DNA of 13,183 bases from an uncultured Solimonas sp. (lineage in GTDB: Bacteria > Pseudomonadota > Gammaproteobacteria > Nevskiales > Nevskiaceae), in NCBI GenBank assembly GCA_946478985.1, contig CAMLDZ010000083.1, positions 1 through 13,183 on the forward strand. Reading direction: 5' to 3'. Under the pieces are notes generated by a model that saw only the letters and a list, made by a program, of their open reading frames with translations, was not told the DNA's origin and made no database searches. This document shows, piece by piece, positions 1 to 7,968 of this stretch; position 1 is the first letter of the stretch; each line of letters opens with the position of its first letter. The position numbers and the translations under genes are program-made.

Positions 1-1408
1 CGTTGTAGAGCCAGCGATACAGCCGGTTGCGCCGTGTGCTGCGGTCGAGGATGCGGCCGCTGGCCGGGTCCAGATGGAACCAGCTGGCGTCGGCATCGGC
101 GAAGCGCACGCGCAGCGCCGGCAGCGGATGCGTGCCGTTTTGCGGGTGACGCGTGTAGTAGTAATCGTCGTAGTCGTGCAGCGTCTGCACCTCGCGCAGC
201 ACCGCGTCCGGCAGCAGCAGCGCGGCGCGCGCCCGCATCGCTGCGGCATCGGGCAGCGTCGGTGTCTGGCCATTGCTGCTGCGCAGTTCGACACGACCGT
301 CGCGATGCGTGAGCTGCCACAGGGGCTGCGCCAGATAGTGCAGCGGCTGCGCCTCGACGATGTCGCCGTCAAAACGCGGCAGGGTGAAGTCGGCGGGCGT
401 CAGCGGCTTGCCGCTGAAGACCTGCAGCTGCTCGGCGCTCGGCGTGCGCGGCGGGTTGAGCTTGCCCGGGTTCATCGACAGCAGGCCGCTGAGAACCCAG
501 GTCAGCGTGACGATGCCGAAGGCCAGGCCGCCGATGTGGTGCCAGCGCATCAGGCCCTTGTAGGGGATCGATGACTTGCCGGGCCTGGGCCTGCGCTTCC
601 AGCGCAGCAGGCCGATCCAGATGCCGGACACGGCCAGTACCGCGCCGGCGCCGGAGAGGATGTCGACCATCCACGCCCAGGCATCCGGATAGCGGCGGAT
701 CAGCGTCGGGTACAGCCAATGCGTGACCGCCGCCGGGTAGTTGAGCCAGCGCTCGGCGCGCGTGCTGTCGCGCACCACTTCGCCGGTGCTCGACGACACA
801 TACAGCTCGGTGCCGGCGTCGTCGTCGAGCGCGAAGACGTGCAGCGGCCGGTGCGCATTGAGCGCGGCGGATACCGTCCACTGGTCGGTCTGCACGGTGT
901 CCAGATAGCGCGGCGACAGCGCCGGGCCATGCGCGCGTGCAGCGAAGTCGGCGGCGATCGCCTGCGCCTCGCCAGCCTCGACACGCGGCAGCAGCGCGCC
1001 GCTTTGCGCATCGACCACACGCGGCTGCGCCGGGCCGTCGGCGTCGATGCGGTACAGCGGACGGCCGAGCCGCATCAGCGGCTGCAGGTTCTTCGCTTCG
1101 ATGGGCGCTTCAACGGGCGCATCGGGATCGGCCCCCGGCTGCGTCGCCTGCGGCAGGTTCCGCGACGGCGTGCCGAGGGTGTCGAAGTCGCCGGCTTGCA
1201 GCCGCGCCAGCGCCTCGCCCGGTGCCAGCCGCGCCTCGCTGAAGTCCAGCGCCGGCAGGCCGGCGCGACGCTCCTGCGGACTCAGCTGCGGAAATTCCAC
1301 ATACATCATGAACACGCCGCTGAAGAACCACAGCGCGAAGAACAGGCACAGCACGATGCCGGCCCAGCGATGGAACAGGTACAGCGGCCGCTTCCATTTC
1401 AGTCGCAT
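1..1408 (-). CDS. PepSY-family membrane protein, probable ferric-chelate reductase (3' end cut by window edge)
   Basis: About 469 codons are visible with no stop before the left edge, so the C-terminus is missing. The start at 1408 has GGAG six bases upstream and lies 23 bp after the TonB-dependent receptor stop, so the two genes are very likely co-transcribed. The N-terminus reads MRLKWKRPLYLFHRWAGIV and enters a first membrane helix (about residues 15-35, ending SGVFMMY). A long periplasmic part follows with PepSY-like sequence (YRIDADG, then VVDAQSGALL around residues 120-140). Two further helices lie near 247-268 (LSGAGAVLAVSGIWIGLL) and 290-312 (HHIGGLAFGIVTLTWVLSG). Histidines at the helix borders (His13, the His-His pair near 289) could ligate heme, as in FoxB/PiuB-type PepSY_TM proteins that reduce ferric siderophores in the periplasm. 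Family assignment is firm; the reductase role is inferred from family and neighbour. Confidence 0.85.
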   Translation of the reverse strand, partial: MRLKWKRPLYLFHRWAGIVLCLFFALWFFSGVFMMYVEFPQLSPQERRAGLPALDFSEARLAPGEALARLQAGDFDTLGTPSRNLPQATQPGADPDAPVEAPIEAKNLQPLMRLGRPLYRIDADGPAQPRVVDAQSGALLPRVEAGEAQAIAADFAARAHGPALSPRYLDTVQTDQWTVSAALNAHRPLHVFALDDDAGTELYVSSSTGEVVRDSTRAERWLNYPAAVTHWLYPTLIRRYPDAWAWMVDILSGAGAVLAVSGIWIGLLRWKRRPRPGKSSIPYKGLMRWHHIGGLAFGIVTLTWVLSGLLSMNPGKLNPPRTPSAEQLQVFSGKPLTPADFTLPRFDGDIVEAQPLHYLAQPLWQLTHRDGRVELRSSNGQTPTLPDAAAMRARAALLLPDAVLREVQTLHDYDDYYYTRHPQNGTHPLPALRVRFADADASWFHLDPASGRILDRSTRRNRLYRWLYN

Positions 1409-1431
1409 CGCCGGCTCCGGTGCCCGCAGTC

Positions 1432-3750
1432 TCAGAACTCCAGGCGCATGCCCAACTCGGCCGCGCGCGGGTCGGCCAGACGCAGCATCAGGCCGCCGCC
1501 GGACGCCCACTCGGCGTACTTCTCGTCGGTGAGGTTGCGGCCGCGCAAGCTCAGGCTGAAGCGGTTCCAGCTGCGCGTGATGGCGGCGTCGACGGCGGTG
1601 TAGGCGTCGAGCTGGATGCCGTTGTTGTTGTTGGCCTCACGCTCGCCGACGTAACGCAGGCCGGCCTGCGCGCGCCAGTCCTGCCAGCTGCGCATCAGGT
1701 AGAGGCCGGCGACCAGCTTGGGCACGTTGGGCGGCGTGTTGCCGTTGCGCGAGATCACGCCGCTGGCGCCGAGGTTCTCGTTGAAGTCCTCGTACTCGGC
1801 GGTCCAGGTCGGCGCGAGGTTGGCGTCGATCTGCCAGCCCGGCAGCGGCGCGAGGCTCAGCGCCAGCTCCGCGCCCTGCGACACCTGGGCGCCGATCTGC
1901 GAGTTGATGCGCGTGCCGTCGACGATCACCGAGGTCAGCAGATCGTTCTTCTCGATGTCGAACAGGGCGAAGCTCAGGTTGGCGCGGCCGTCCCACAGCG
2001 TCGCCTTGGCGCCGACTTCGTACTGGCGGCCTTTCTGCAGGCTGAAATCGTCCTGTGAGACGGTCAGGCTGACCAGCTGCGAGACCGGCTGCGCGGCCTT
2101 GCTGTAGCTGGCGTAAAGGTTCACCGCCGGCGTCAGCGACCACACCGAGCCGATGCGGCCGGTCAGCGGTTCGTAGCGCTTGTCGTACGGCTCGGCGCCC
2201 AGGTACGAGCGGCGCTCGACCTCGATATGGTCGTAGCGCAGGCCGCCGATCAGCTTCCATGACTCGGTCAGCGACAGCACGTCTTCCATGTAGATGGCGC
2301 TGATCTTGGTGCTGATGTTGACGGTCTTGATCGCGCGCACCGACGGGCCGAAGCCCTGATCGAAGCCGGTCAGCGGCACGCTGGCCGGCGTCGGCGAGGC
2401 CGGCACGTCCGGCTGGCCGCTGTTGCGGTCCTGATCGTTGTGGTCGTAGACGCCGCCGACCAGGAACTTGTTGGACAGGCCGAACCACTGACCATTCCAC
2501 GTCAGGTCCAGACGGTTGCCGATCTGCAGGTCGTCGCGGTAGATCAGGAAGAAACTGGCGCGGTCGATCAGTTGGGTGCTGGGGTTCCACACCGTGCTTT
2601 CGGTGTTGCGCCAGTCCAGCCGCTGCGTCGCCGCATAGACCTCGTTGCGCAACGTCCACTGCGAACTCAGCCGCGTGTCGGCGATCAGCCGCCAGAAGCT
2701 GTTGCTGCCTTCGGCGAAGTTGTCGGCATTGTTGTAGTTGAGCCGGCGCGTGCCCGGCGCGATGCGCGCGTTGACGAGACGGTCGGTGGCGGTGCTGGCC
2801 TTGCGCACGGTCTCCACGCCGTCCAGACCGATCACCGCGTCATAGACCAGCGGCGTGCCGTAGTAGCTCTGCGTCTCGTCGTCGAGCAGGCTGGCGCTGA
2901 GACGCAAGCTGGTATCGGCGCTGTGCTGGTAGCGCAGCTCGCCGGCGATGGCGTCGTAGCGTGACTCGCTGTCGTCGACGTAGCCGCCGCTGCGCGAGCT
3001 CGAGGCATCGGCGCGGAAGTACAGTTTTTGTACGCCGGTCGGGCCGCCGGCGCCGATGGCGGCGCGATAGGTATCCCAGGAGCCGACGCTGACTTGCGCC
3101 TCGCCCTGCTGCGTGTCCGGCGCGGTCTTTGACACGTAGTTCACCGCGCCGCCGACCGCGCCCTCGCCATACATCAGCGAGGCCGGGCCCTTGAGCACTT
3201 CGATGCGGTCGAACAGGAAGGCATCGAGCGGGCGCGAGGACTGCGAGGCGGTGTTCTGGCGGATGCCGTCGCGCATCACCGTGATGTCGTTGCCGGTGAA
3301 GCCGCGCGTCGCATAGTTGGGAATCGAGCCGACCGAGGTGCCGCCGCTCATGCCGACCGCCGATTCAATCGCCTCCAGCGCGGTGCGTGCGCCGCGGATC
3401 TGGATCATCTCGCTGGTGACCACGGAAACGCTGGCCGGCAGCTCGCGCGCCTCCAGCCCCAGGCGCGAGCCGGTGGCGTTGACGGCTTTCAGCGACAGCA
3501 CGTCCACCTTCGGCGACTTGCCGGTGATGATCAGTTCGTCGACGCCGTCTTTGCCGGTGGCGATCTCGACCCGCGGCTTGGTGTCGGTCGTCGCAGTGAC
3601 ATCCGCGCCGGATTCCGTATCGCTGGCGGCGGTTTCGATCGAGGCCTCTTCGGTCGGCGTGTCGGCGAGGGCTTCCGGCTCGGCGGCAAAGGCCGCGGCT
3701 GGCAGCAGGGCGAGCGCCAGCAGCAGCGAACCGCGTTCATTCATGGGCAT
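1432..3750 (-). CDS. TonB-dependent outer-membrane receptor, siderophore type
   Basis: The 772-residue protein has a signal peptide (residues 1-22, cleavage near AFA/AEPE), an acidic Glu/Asp/Thr-rich linker (24-60) and a TonB-box-like DELIITG at 71-77. A plug follows at about 100-215, with ELPASVSVVTSEMI, NYATRGF, RDGIRQ and IEVLKGPASLMYGEGAVGGAVNYVSK. A 22-strand-type barrel ends in the terminal motif MRLEF. The plug sequence and the PepSY neighbour match the siderophore-receptor branch of the family; there is no N-terminal STN signalling domain. The ligand cannot be told. The start at 3750 is chosen because GGAG lies six bases upstream; a TTG at 3756 abuts the ribosome site and ATG 3744 is too far. 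It lies 70 bp after btuM on the same strand. No Fur-box-like sequence is evident in that gap, so B12-unit read-through is possible. Confidence 0.9.
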   Translation of the reverse strand: MPMNERGSLLLALALLPAAAFAAEPEALADTPTEEASIETAASDTESGADVTATTDTKPRVEIATGKDGVDELIITGKSPKVDVLSLKAVNATGSRLGLEARELPASVSVVTSEMIQIRGARTALEAIESAVGMSGGTSVGSIPNYATRGFTGNDITVMRDGIRQNTASQSSRPLDAFLFDRIEVLKGPASLMYGEGAVGGAVNYVSKTAPDTQQGEAQVSVGSWDTYRAAIGAGGPTGVQKLYFRADASSSRSGGYVDDSESRYDAIAGELRYQHSADTSLRLSASLLDDETQSYYGTPLVYDAVIGLDGVETVRKASTATDRLVNARIAPGTRRLNYNNADNFAEGSNSFWRLIADTRLSSQWTLRNEVYAATQRLDWRNTESTVWNPSTQLIDRASFFLIYRDDLQIGNRLDLTWNGQWFGLSNKFLVGGVYDHNDQDRNSGQPDVPASPTPASVPLTGFDQGFGPSVRAIKTVNISTKISAIYMEDVLSLTESWKLIGGLRYDHIEVERRSYLGAEPYDKRYEPLTGRIGSVWSLTPAVNLYASYSKAAQPVSQLVSLTVSQDDFSLQKGRQYEVGAKATLWDGRANLSFALFDIEKNDLLTSVIVDGTRINSQIGAQVSQGAELALSLAPLPGWQIDANLAPTWTAEYEDFNENLGASGVISRNGNTPPNVPKLVAGLYLMRSWQDWRAQAGLRYVGEREANNNNGIQLDAYTAVDAAITRSWNRFSLSLRGRNLTDEKYAEWASGGGLMLRLADPRAAELGMRLEF

Positions 3751-3793
3751 CGGCAACTCCAGGGGCAGGATCGGACCTGCGGGTATGTCGAAA

Positions 3794-3814
3794 CGCGGCG
3801 CTCCATGCGCCGCG
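3794..3814 (-). terminator. Small GC hairpin after btuM, weak terminator candidate
   Basis: CGCGGCGC (3794-3801) and GCGCCGCG (3807-3814) form a perfect 8-bp stem with a 5-base loop. On the minus strand it begins 7 bases after the btuM stop and is followed by TTTCGACAT, a poor U-tract. It could end or attenuate the btuB-btuM transcript before the siderophore receptor gene, or only stabilise the 3' end. A second small inverted repeat (GCAGG...CCTGC, about 3766-3781) lies between it and the receptor start. Confidence 0.35.
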
Positions 3815-3820
3815 CAGGGT

Positions 3821-4384
3821 TCAGCGCAAGGCCTTGCGGCGCGAGGCCGCGGCGCGGCGTGCCAGCAGATGAATGGCTGCGATGATCGCCAGGTAGACGG
3901 CAGGAACCGTCAGGAAGTGGCGGTAATAGACAAAGAAGCGCTCGACGAAATGCGCCGGACTGGTTTGCGCAACGCGCCCCCCAAGCCAGTAGAAGCTGGC
4001 GTTGGAGATCGCATATGCCAGCGTCACTGCGACGAAGACACTGCCGGCGAATGCGGCGAGCCCATGCAGATTCTCGGTGGCCCGGCGACGCAGCCAGCGG
4101 CCGCCGAGCCACAGCACCGCGTGCGTCGGCACCAGGAAGGCATAGGCCGGCGTCAGGCAGTAGTTGCTGACGCCGAGCTTCTGCGTGGCCAGCCAGTCGA
4201 TCGCCACCGCTTCCAGCATCAGCAGCGGAAACGTCCAGCGGCTGGTGGCGGCCAGGTAGAAGCCGCCGGTGAAGAACAACGCCCACGAGGCGTCCGCAAC
4301 CGGCAGGAAGTGATGGAAACGGGTGAGGGCCATCGCCAGCATCAGGCCGGCGAGGATGCAGAGCTGCGCGGGCCTGGCCTTCAT
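3821..4384 (-). CDS. btuM: Inner-membrane cobalamin carrier BtuM
   Basis: This 187-residue protein has about six hydrophobic helices (roughly 6-22, 33-47, 50-66, 78-96, 109-135, 154-176), the size and topology of ECF-type S components. Cys76 lies in NYCLTPAYAFL, matching in position and setting the conserved cysteine (Cys80) of BtuM from Thiobacillus denitrificans, which ligates cobalt and removes the cyano group of cyanocobalamin. BtuM proteins transport B12 without the ECF module and are encoded beside btuB under B12 riboswitches in Gram-negative bacteria. Here the gene starts 3 bp after the btuB stop, with AGGA inside the end of btuB seven bases before the ATG, and shares the riboswitch-led transcript. 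The call rests on topology, the cysteine motif and context. An uncharacterised S-component-like protein (DUF6580-like) is the alternative. Confidence 0.8.
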   Translation of the reverse strand: MKARPAQLCILAGLMLAMALTRFHHFLPVADASWALFFTGGFYLAATSRWTFPLLMLEAVAIDWLATQKLGVSNYCLTPAYAFLVPTHAVLWLGGRWLRRRATENLHGLAAFAGSVFVAVTLAYAISNASFYWLGGRVAQTSPAHFVERFFVYYRHFLTVPAVYLAIIAAIHLLARRAAASRRKALR

Positions 4385-4387
4385 CGC

Positions 4388-6289
4388 TTATTCCTGCCCG
4401 GCGGCACTCTGGCCGGCGCGGGCGCCGGGCGTGTAGCGCACGGTCGCCAGGTAGGTCGCGCCTTCCTGGGCGTAGGTGTTGGCGGTCTGGTACTTCTTGT
4501 TGAGCGCGTTGCCGGCCTTGAGCTGCAGCTGCCAGGCGGGCGTGAGCTGCCAGCTGCTGCGCAGCGCCAGCGTCGAGTAGCCGCCGAGACGGGTAGCGTT
4601 GCTCGCGTTGTCGTAGCGCTTGCCGGCGGCGTAGAGGCTGGTGCCGACGCTCAGTTGCGACAGCAGCCTGTAGTCGACGTCGAGGCGCAGCGTCTGGCGT
4701 GCGCGGCGCGGCAGCTGATTGTCGTGGTTGGCGCCGTCGGCCTTGTTGACCGGGTCCAGCCAGTTCCAGTAGCTCTGCACGATCCAGCGTTCCAGCTGCG
4801 CGCCGAGCTGCGCTTCGACACCGGTGATCTCGGCCTTGCCGATGTTGTCCGGTGCGCCGTTGGGGCCGGCGGCGGCGTTGTAGATGATCAGCTGCTCGAC
4901 TTCAGTGTAGTAGCCGTTGAGCGCCCAGTTGAACAAGCCGCCGTAGACGCGCTGCCTGCCGCTGGCGCTGAGTTCGGTGCTGCGCGACTTCTCCGGCTTG
5001 AGCGTGGCGACGCCGTAACCGGGGTAGTAGAGATCGTTGAAGGTCGGCGCCTTGAACGCGCTGCCGTAGGACGCGCCGAGGCGCAGTCCGCTGCCGAACG
5101 AATAGCCGTAGGCGGCGCCGCCGGTCTGATGGCTGCCGAACTGCTCGTTGTCGTCGCTGCGCAGGCTCAGCTGTACGTCATGCGCGCCGAAGCCGCCCTG
5201 GTACTGGCCGAACACGCCGGTGTTGTCGCGCTCGCGCACCGCGTAGTCGGTGCTGCCGCTGACGCGGTCCTGGATGAAGTCGACGCCCAGGCTGAGCTGC
5301 TGCTGCGCCGCCAGCTGCACATCGTTCTGCCAGGAGTAGTGGTTGCGGTGCGTGTTGATGCTGCCGCGGTTGTCGCTGCCGTTGGCGGCCGGCGGATCGC
5401 GGTAGTTCTCGCTGAGATCCTGGCCCTGGCCGGCGCTCAGCGTCACCCACCACGGACCGAGCGGCGAGAAGCGCGCGCGGCCGCCGACCATCTGCTGCTC
5501 GTTGTCGGACTGGTTGGTGGTGGTGCCGTCGTATTCGTTGCGACCGTCGCTGCGCAGGTAGTGCGCCGACACCTCGGCGCCGTCCTGGAAGGTCCAGCCC
5601 AGCGCGGCCGAGCCGGCGGTGTTGCGGAAGCCGTCATGATCCTGCTCCGCGCTGCTGGTCCGCGAATGGATGCCATCGGTGCTGAAGTGGCTGAGACCGG
5701 CGTTGTACCAGCCGCCGATGCCGAAGCCGCCGTGCACGCTGGCCTCGGCCTTGCCGGTGCCGTAGTTGCCACCGCTGAGCGCGAAGGCCGGCGTCGGGCC
5801 CTGGCCCGGCTTGCCGCGCTTGGTGAAGATCTGGATCACGCCGCCGATCGCCTCCGAGCCGTACAGGCTGGAGCGCGGGCCGCGGACCAGCTCGATGCGC
5901 TCGATCTGCTCGACCGGCAGCTGCTCGATCGCCGTGGAGCCCGTGGTGGCCGAGCCGACCTTGATGCCGTCGATCAGCACGATCGTGTGATTGCTCTCGG
6001 TGCCGCGGATGAACAGCGAGGTCGACTTGCCCGGGCCGCCGTTGTTGACCAGCGTGACGCCCGGCAGGCCGACCAGCAGCTGCTGCAGGTTCTGCGCCTG
6101 CAGGCGCTCGATGTCCTCGGCGGTGATGACGGTGACCGGCGCCAGCGTCTCGCCCAGCGTCTCGCCGGTACGGCTGGCGGTGACGACGATGGTGTCGGGG
6201 TCGGTCGCCATCGCCGGTTCGGCGTGCGCGGTCTGGCTGAAGAGGGCGGCCGCGGCGGCGGCGATGGACAGCGGGCGCATGGCGCGCAT
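4388..6289 (-). CDS. btuB: Vitamin B12 TonB-dependent outer-membrane receptor BtuB
   Basis: The 633-residue protein has a signal peptide (1-23, ending QTAHA) and the TonB box PDTIVVTASR at 31-40, nearly identical to the E. coli BtuB box. The plug carries LAPVTVITAEDIERL, LLVGLPGVTLVNNGG, LFIRGTESNHTIVLIDG and ERIELVRGPRSSLYGSEAIGG, all typical of BtuB. The barrel follows from about residue 165. It imports cobalamin across the outer membrane using TonB energy. The start at 6289 is chosen because AAGGA lies about six bases upstream; a longer frame to 6376 would lack a signal peptide at its N-terminus. An upstream cobalamin riboswitch and the adjoining btuM support the ligand. Odd point: after the last strand (TVRYTP) there are 12 more residues ending AAGQE instead of the usual terminal aromatic. 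Confidence 0.93.
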   Translation of the reverse strand: MRAMRPLSIAAAAAALFSQTAHAEPAMATDPDTIVVTASRTGETLGETLAPVTVITAEDIERLQAQNLQQLLVGLPGVTLVNNGGPGKSTSLFIRGTESNHTIVLIDGIKVGSATTGSTAIEQLPVEQIERIELVRGPRSSLYGSEAIGGVIQIFTKRGKPGQGPTPAFALSGGNYGTGKAEASVHGGFGIGGWYNAGLSHFSTDGIHSRTSSAEQDHDGFRNTAGSAALGWTFQDGAEVSAHYLRSDGRNEYDGTTTNQSDNEQQMVGGRARFSPLGPWWVTLSAGQGQDLSENYRDPPAANGSDNRGSINTHRNHYSWQNDVQLAAQQQLSLGVDFIQDRVSGSTDYAVRERDNTGVFGQYQGGFGAHDVQLSLRSDDNEQFGSHQTGGAAYGYSFGSGLRLGASYGSAFKAPTFNDLYYPGYGVATLKPEKSRSTELSASGRQRVYGGLFNWALNGYYTEVEQLIIYNAAAGPNGAPDNIGKAEITGVEAQLGAQLERWIVQSYWNWLDPVNKADGANHDNQLPRRARQTLRLDVDYRLLSQLSVGTSLYAAGKRYDNASNATRLGGYSTLALRSSWQLTPAWQLQLKAGNALNKKYQTANTYAQEGATYLATVRYTPGARAGQSAAGQE

Positions 6290-6294
6290 GGAGT

Positions 6295-6353
6295 TTCCTT
6301 GGCTGCGCGCATGCGCAGGCTGACGTTGGAACGGCAAGACGGCAGCGAAGGAA
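6295..6353 (-). promoter_or_regulatory. Predicted Shine-Dalgarno-sequestering hairpin in the btuB leader
   Basis: On the minus strand, TTCCTTCGCTG (6353-6343) can pair with CAGCCAAGGAA (6305-6295): ten base pairs interrupted by one C-C mismatch. The second arm contains the btuB ribosome-binding site AAGGA, so the helix would block translation initiation. A small inner hairpin (CTGCGC/GCGCAG, 6303-6318) overlaps the same arm and could compete. SD sequestration is the common output of proteobacterial B12 riboswitches; that this stem forms in the ligand-bound state is inferred. Confidence 0.55.
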
Positions 6354-6376
6354 GATGCGAGACAGATCGGGAACAC

Positions 6377-6404
6377 GGGCGCCCGGACATGTCCGGCTTC
6401 GCCC
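6377..6404 (-). promoter_or_regulatory. Stable hairpin between B12 aptamer and btuB
   Basis: GGGCG (6377-6381) pairs with CGCCC (6400-6404), and inside it the perfect palindrome CCGGACATGTCCGG (6383-6396) forms a 5-bp stem with a CATG loop. It begins about 20 bases after the aptamer on the transcript and lacks a U-tract, so it is more likely part of the expression platform than a terminator. Confidence 0.4.
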
Positions 6405-6424
6405 TCCGCGAATCCTGATCAATA

Positions 6425-6640
6425 GGCGACAGGCCGGTCTCCGGGCTTGCGAGCTGATCTCCTGGGAGATCCGGATCCGGCGCCTTCCCATGCGTTGCAC
6501 GCACAGTGGCGGATGGCCGGTCCTGACTCGCTTACCGTTGCGGGGGCAGCGCCGGACTAGCAGGCCGTCGACGTGGACGTGACCTGCGCACCGGCTTCCC
6601 GTTTCACCAGAGCGCAGTCGCGCGCTGGCACCTGAAGCGG
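6425..6640 (-). promoter_or_regulatory. Cobalamin (AdoCbl) riboswitch 1, upstream of btuB
   Basis: Read on the minus strand, the conserved aptamer blocks occur in order: CAGGTGCC (6634-6627), GGTGAAACGGGAAGCCGGTG, GCTGCCCCCGCAACGGTAAG, the B12-box region GCCACTGTG, GGGAAGGCG and the closing AGCCCGGAGACCGGCC (to about 6430). These are the hallmark segments of the Rfam cobalamin riboswitch. Between GGTG and TCCGGCGCTGCCCC there is an extra segment of about 28 bases, with GCAGG and CCTGC as stem arms, absent from the second riboswitch in this window. It lies 135 bases upstream of the btuB start and should repress btuB-btuM when B12 is plentiful. Confidence 0.95.
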
Positions 6641-6645
6641 CGCGC

Positions 6646-6674
6646 ACTTTAAGCGTGTGAACGGTGTCACGCAA
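6646..6674 (-). promoter_or_regulatory. Sigma-70-type promoter of the btuB-btuM unit
   Basis: On the minus strand, TTGCGT (6674-6669) and TAAAGT (6651-6646) are separated by exactly 17 bases. The -10 box ends 12 bases before the CAGGTGCC block of the aptamer, so transcription would begin at the edge of the riboswitch. The second riboswitch has a candidate promoter at nearly the same distance (11 bases), which supports both. The promoter sits just beyond the terminator of the preceding lipoprotein gene. Confidence 0.6.
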
Positions 6675-6694
6675 GCTGCATGAAGCGAGGCGCC

Positions 6695-6726
6695 AGAAAT
6701 GAAGAAGCCGGGCAGAGCCCGGCTTC
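6695..6726 (-). terminator. Intrinsic terminator of the receptor-lipoprotein unit
   Basis: GAAGCCGGGC (6704-6713) and GCCCGGCTTC (6717-6726) form a perfect 10-bp stem with a 3-base loop. On the minus strand it is followed by TTCATTTCT. It begins 27 bases beyond the lipoprotein stop codon and precedes the btuB promoter, separating the two B12 units. Confidence 0.8.
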
Positions 6727-6753
6727 CTGGTGATCCTGCAGGCTCAGCTGGCA

Positions 6754-7968
6754 TCAGGGCTTCGGCACCGTGATGAAATCGATGTTGATCGGGATCAGGC
6801 TGGTGTTGACCAGATCCTTCACCGTCGTCTCGGTATTGCTGGTGAAGCCGAGAATCGACACGCCCGGCGCGGATGCGTCGGTGCGGCTGACCCAGAGATT
6901 GCCGCTTGGATCGACCGCCAGCGAGCCGAGGCCGAGCGGACCATAGCCGCTGACGGCGACCGGCGTCGGCGTCGCGCTACCGGGATCGAAGCGGTACAGC
7001 GTCTGATCGGCGTCGAAACCGGTGCTGCCGATGAAGTAGGCGCGGCTGGCCGATACGGCGGCGACATCGATGATCTGTCCATATGGATGCGTGCCGCTGT
7101 CACCGTCATCGATCAGCAGGCTGGCGGCGTAGCCATTGGTGTCGATCGTGGCGATCCCGCCGTCGTAGGCCGCCAGGTAATCGGGGAAGCTGCCGTAGTC
7201 GCCCGGGCCGAACGCAAGGATCTTGCTGCTGTCCGGAATGGCAAGCAGACCTGCCACCAAACCGCCGCCGACGTTGCGCAGTGGCAGCTCGATACCCTTG
7301 AGAGTGGCTGCGGCGGAGCCCGTCGTGACTTCCTGATCGGTGCTGGTGTCGATCACGGCCACGTAACTGTTTTTGGTGGCGGCGAAAGACTCCAGCCGTT
7401 GCATGGCGACGTAGAGCTTGCCGTCCTTGATCAGGCCGGAAATCATCTCCGGCACCCCGTCGACGTCATAGTGCGAAAGATCGATTTCGCCCGTCTTGAA
7501 GGCGGCTTCCGAGCTTGCCGAGGGATTGACGATCCAGAGTTTTCCACTGCCGTAGCGCAGCAGATACGCCTTGGTGTCGTTGACGATCACCAGCGTCGCC
7601 GGATTGCTGCCAGCGGCTTCACCGGCCAGCTGTGTGGAATAGGTGTAGACGGCGCTGGCCGGATTTTCGCCCTCATAACGTGAAATCCTGCCGATGCCGC
7701 GCTCGATCAGGAAATAGTGATCGCCGCCGCTGCGCACGACGATGTCGGAGAGCTTGTTCGCGATCAGCTTGTTCTGCGCCGTGTATGGGGCTTCGGCAGA
7801 TACCAGCGCAACGGCGCCCGCGTCATAGATCGCCGTGCGTGTCGCGATCACGGCAGCGTCACTGAATTCGACGTCATCGCCGCCGTTGTCATTGTCGCTG
7901 CACGCCGCCAGCAGCACGGCCGGCAGCAGCGCTAGCGCGAAGCGCATGGATCGGATGGCGGTACTCAT
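6754..7968 (-). CDS. Outer-membrane lipoprotein, beta-propeller-like; candidate B12-binding partner (BtuG-like)
   Basis: This 404-residue protein has a lipoprotein signal peptide with lipobox LAAC and acylated Cys23. The following Ser24 is not the Asp that retains lipoproteins in the inner membrane, so outer-membrane sorting is expected. After an acidic Asp/Asn/Gly tether the rest is beta-rich with blade-like repeats: DHYFLIERGIGRISRY (about 83-98), KAYLLRYGSGKLWIVNPS (133-150), GKLYVAMQRL and SYVAVIDTSTDQE (183-213), GGIATIDTNGY (270-280), SRAYFIGST..TLYRFDPG (308-330) and LAVDPSGNLWVSR (350-362). Such YVTN/NHL/DUF5074-like repeats build propellers. Its ATG overlaps the receptor stop in an ATGA junction (7968-7965), implying translational coupling, with GGGAG seven bases upstream. 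Being in a riboswitch-led unit with a receptor resembles Bacteroides btuB-btuG. The lipoprotein call is firm; B12 binding is inference. Confidence 0.85.
   Translation of the reverse strand: MSTAIRSMRFALALLPAVLLAACSDNDNGGDDVEFSDAAVIATRTAIYDAGAVALVSAEAPYTAQNKLIANKLSDIVVRSGGDHYFLIERGIGRISRYEGENPASAVYTYSTQLAGEAAGSNPATLVIVNDTKAYLLRYGSGKLWIVNPSASSEAAFKTGEIDLSHYDVDGVPEMISGLIKDGKLYVAMQRLESFAATKNSYVAVIDTSTDQEVTTGSAAATLKGIELPLRNVGGGLVAGLLAIPDSSKILAFGPGDYGSFPDYLAAYDGGIATIDTNGYAASLLIDDGDSGTHPYGQIIDVAAVSASRAYFIGSTGFDADQTLYRFDPGSATPTPVAVSGYGPLGLGSLAVDPSGNLWVSRTDASAPGVSILGFTSNTETTVKDLVNTSLIPINIDFITVPKP

Noticed and set aside
6290..6376. Upstream extension of btuB to 6376.
   Set aside because: It falls in the riboswitch leader and precedes both the good ribosome site and the signal peptide at 6289.
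3317..6418. Very long plus-strand open frame (1033 codons) antisense to btuB, btuM and part of the siderophore receptor gene.
   Set aside because: It is opposite well-recognised genes, crosses two gene boundaries, has Ala/Arg/Val/Gln-rich composition and no domain. It is a product of GC-rich codon bias.
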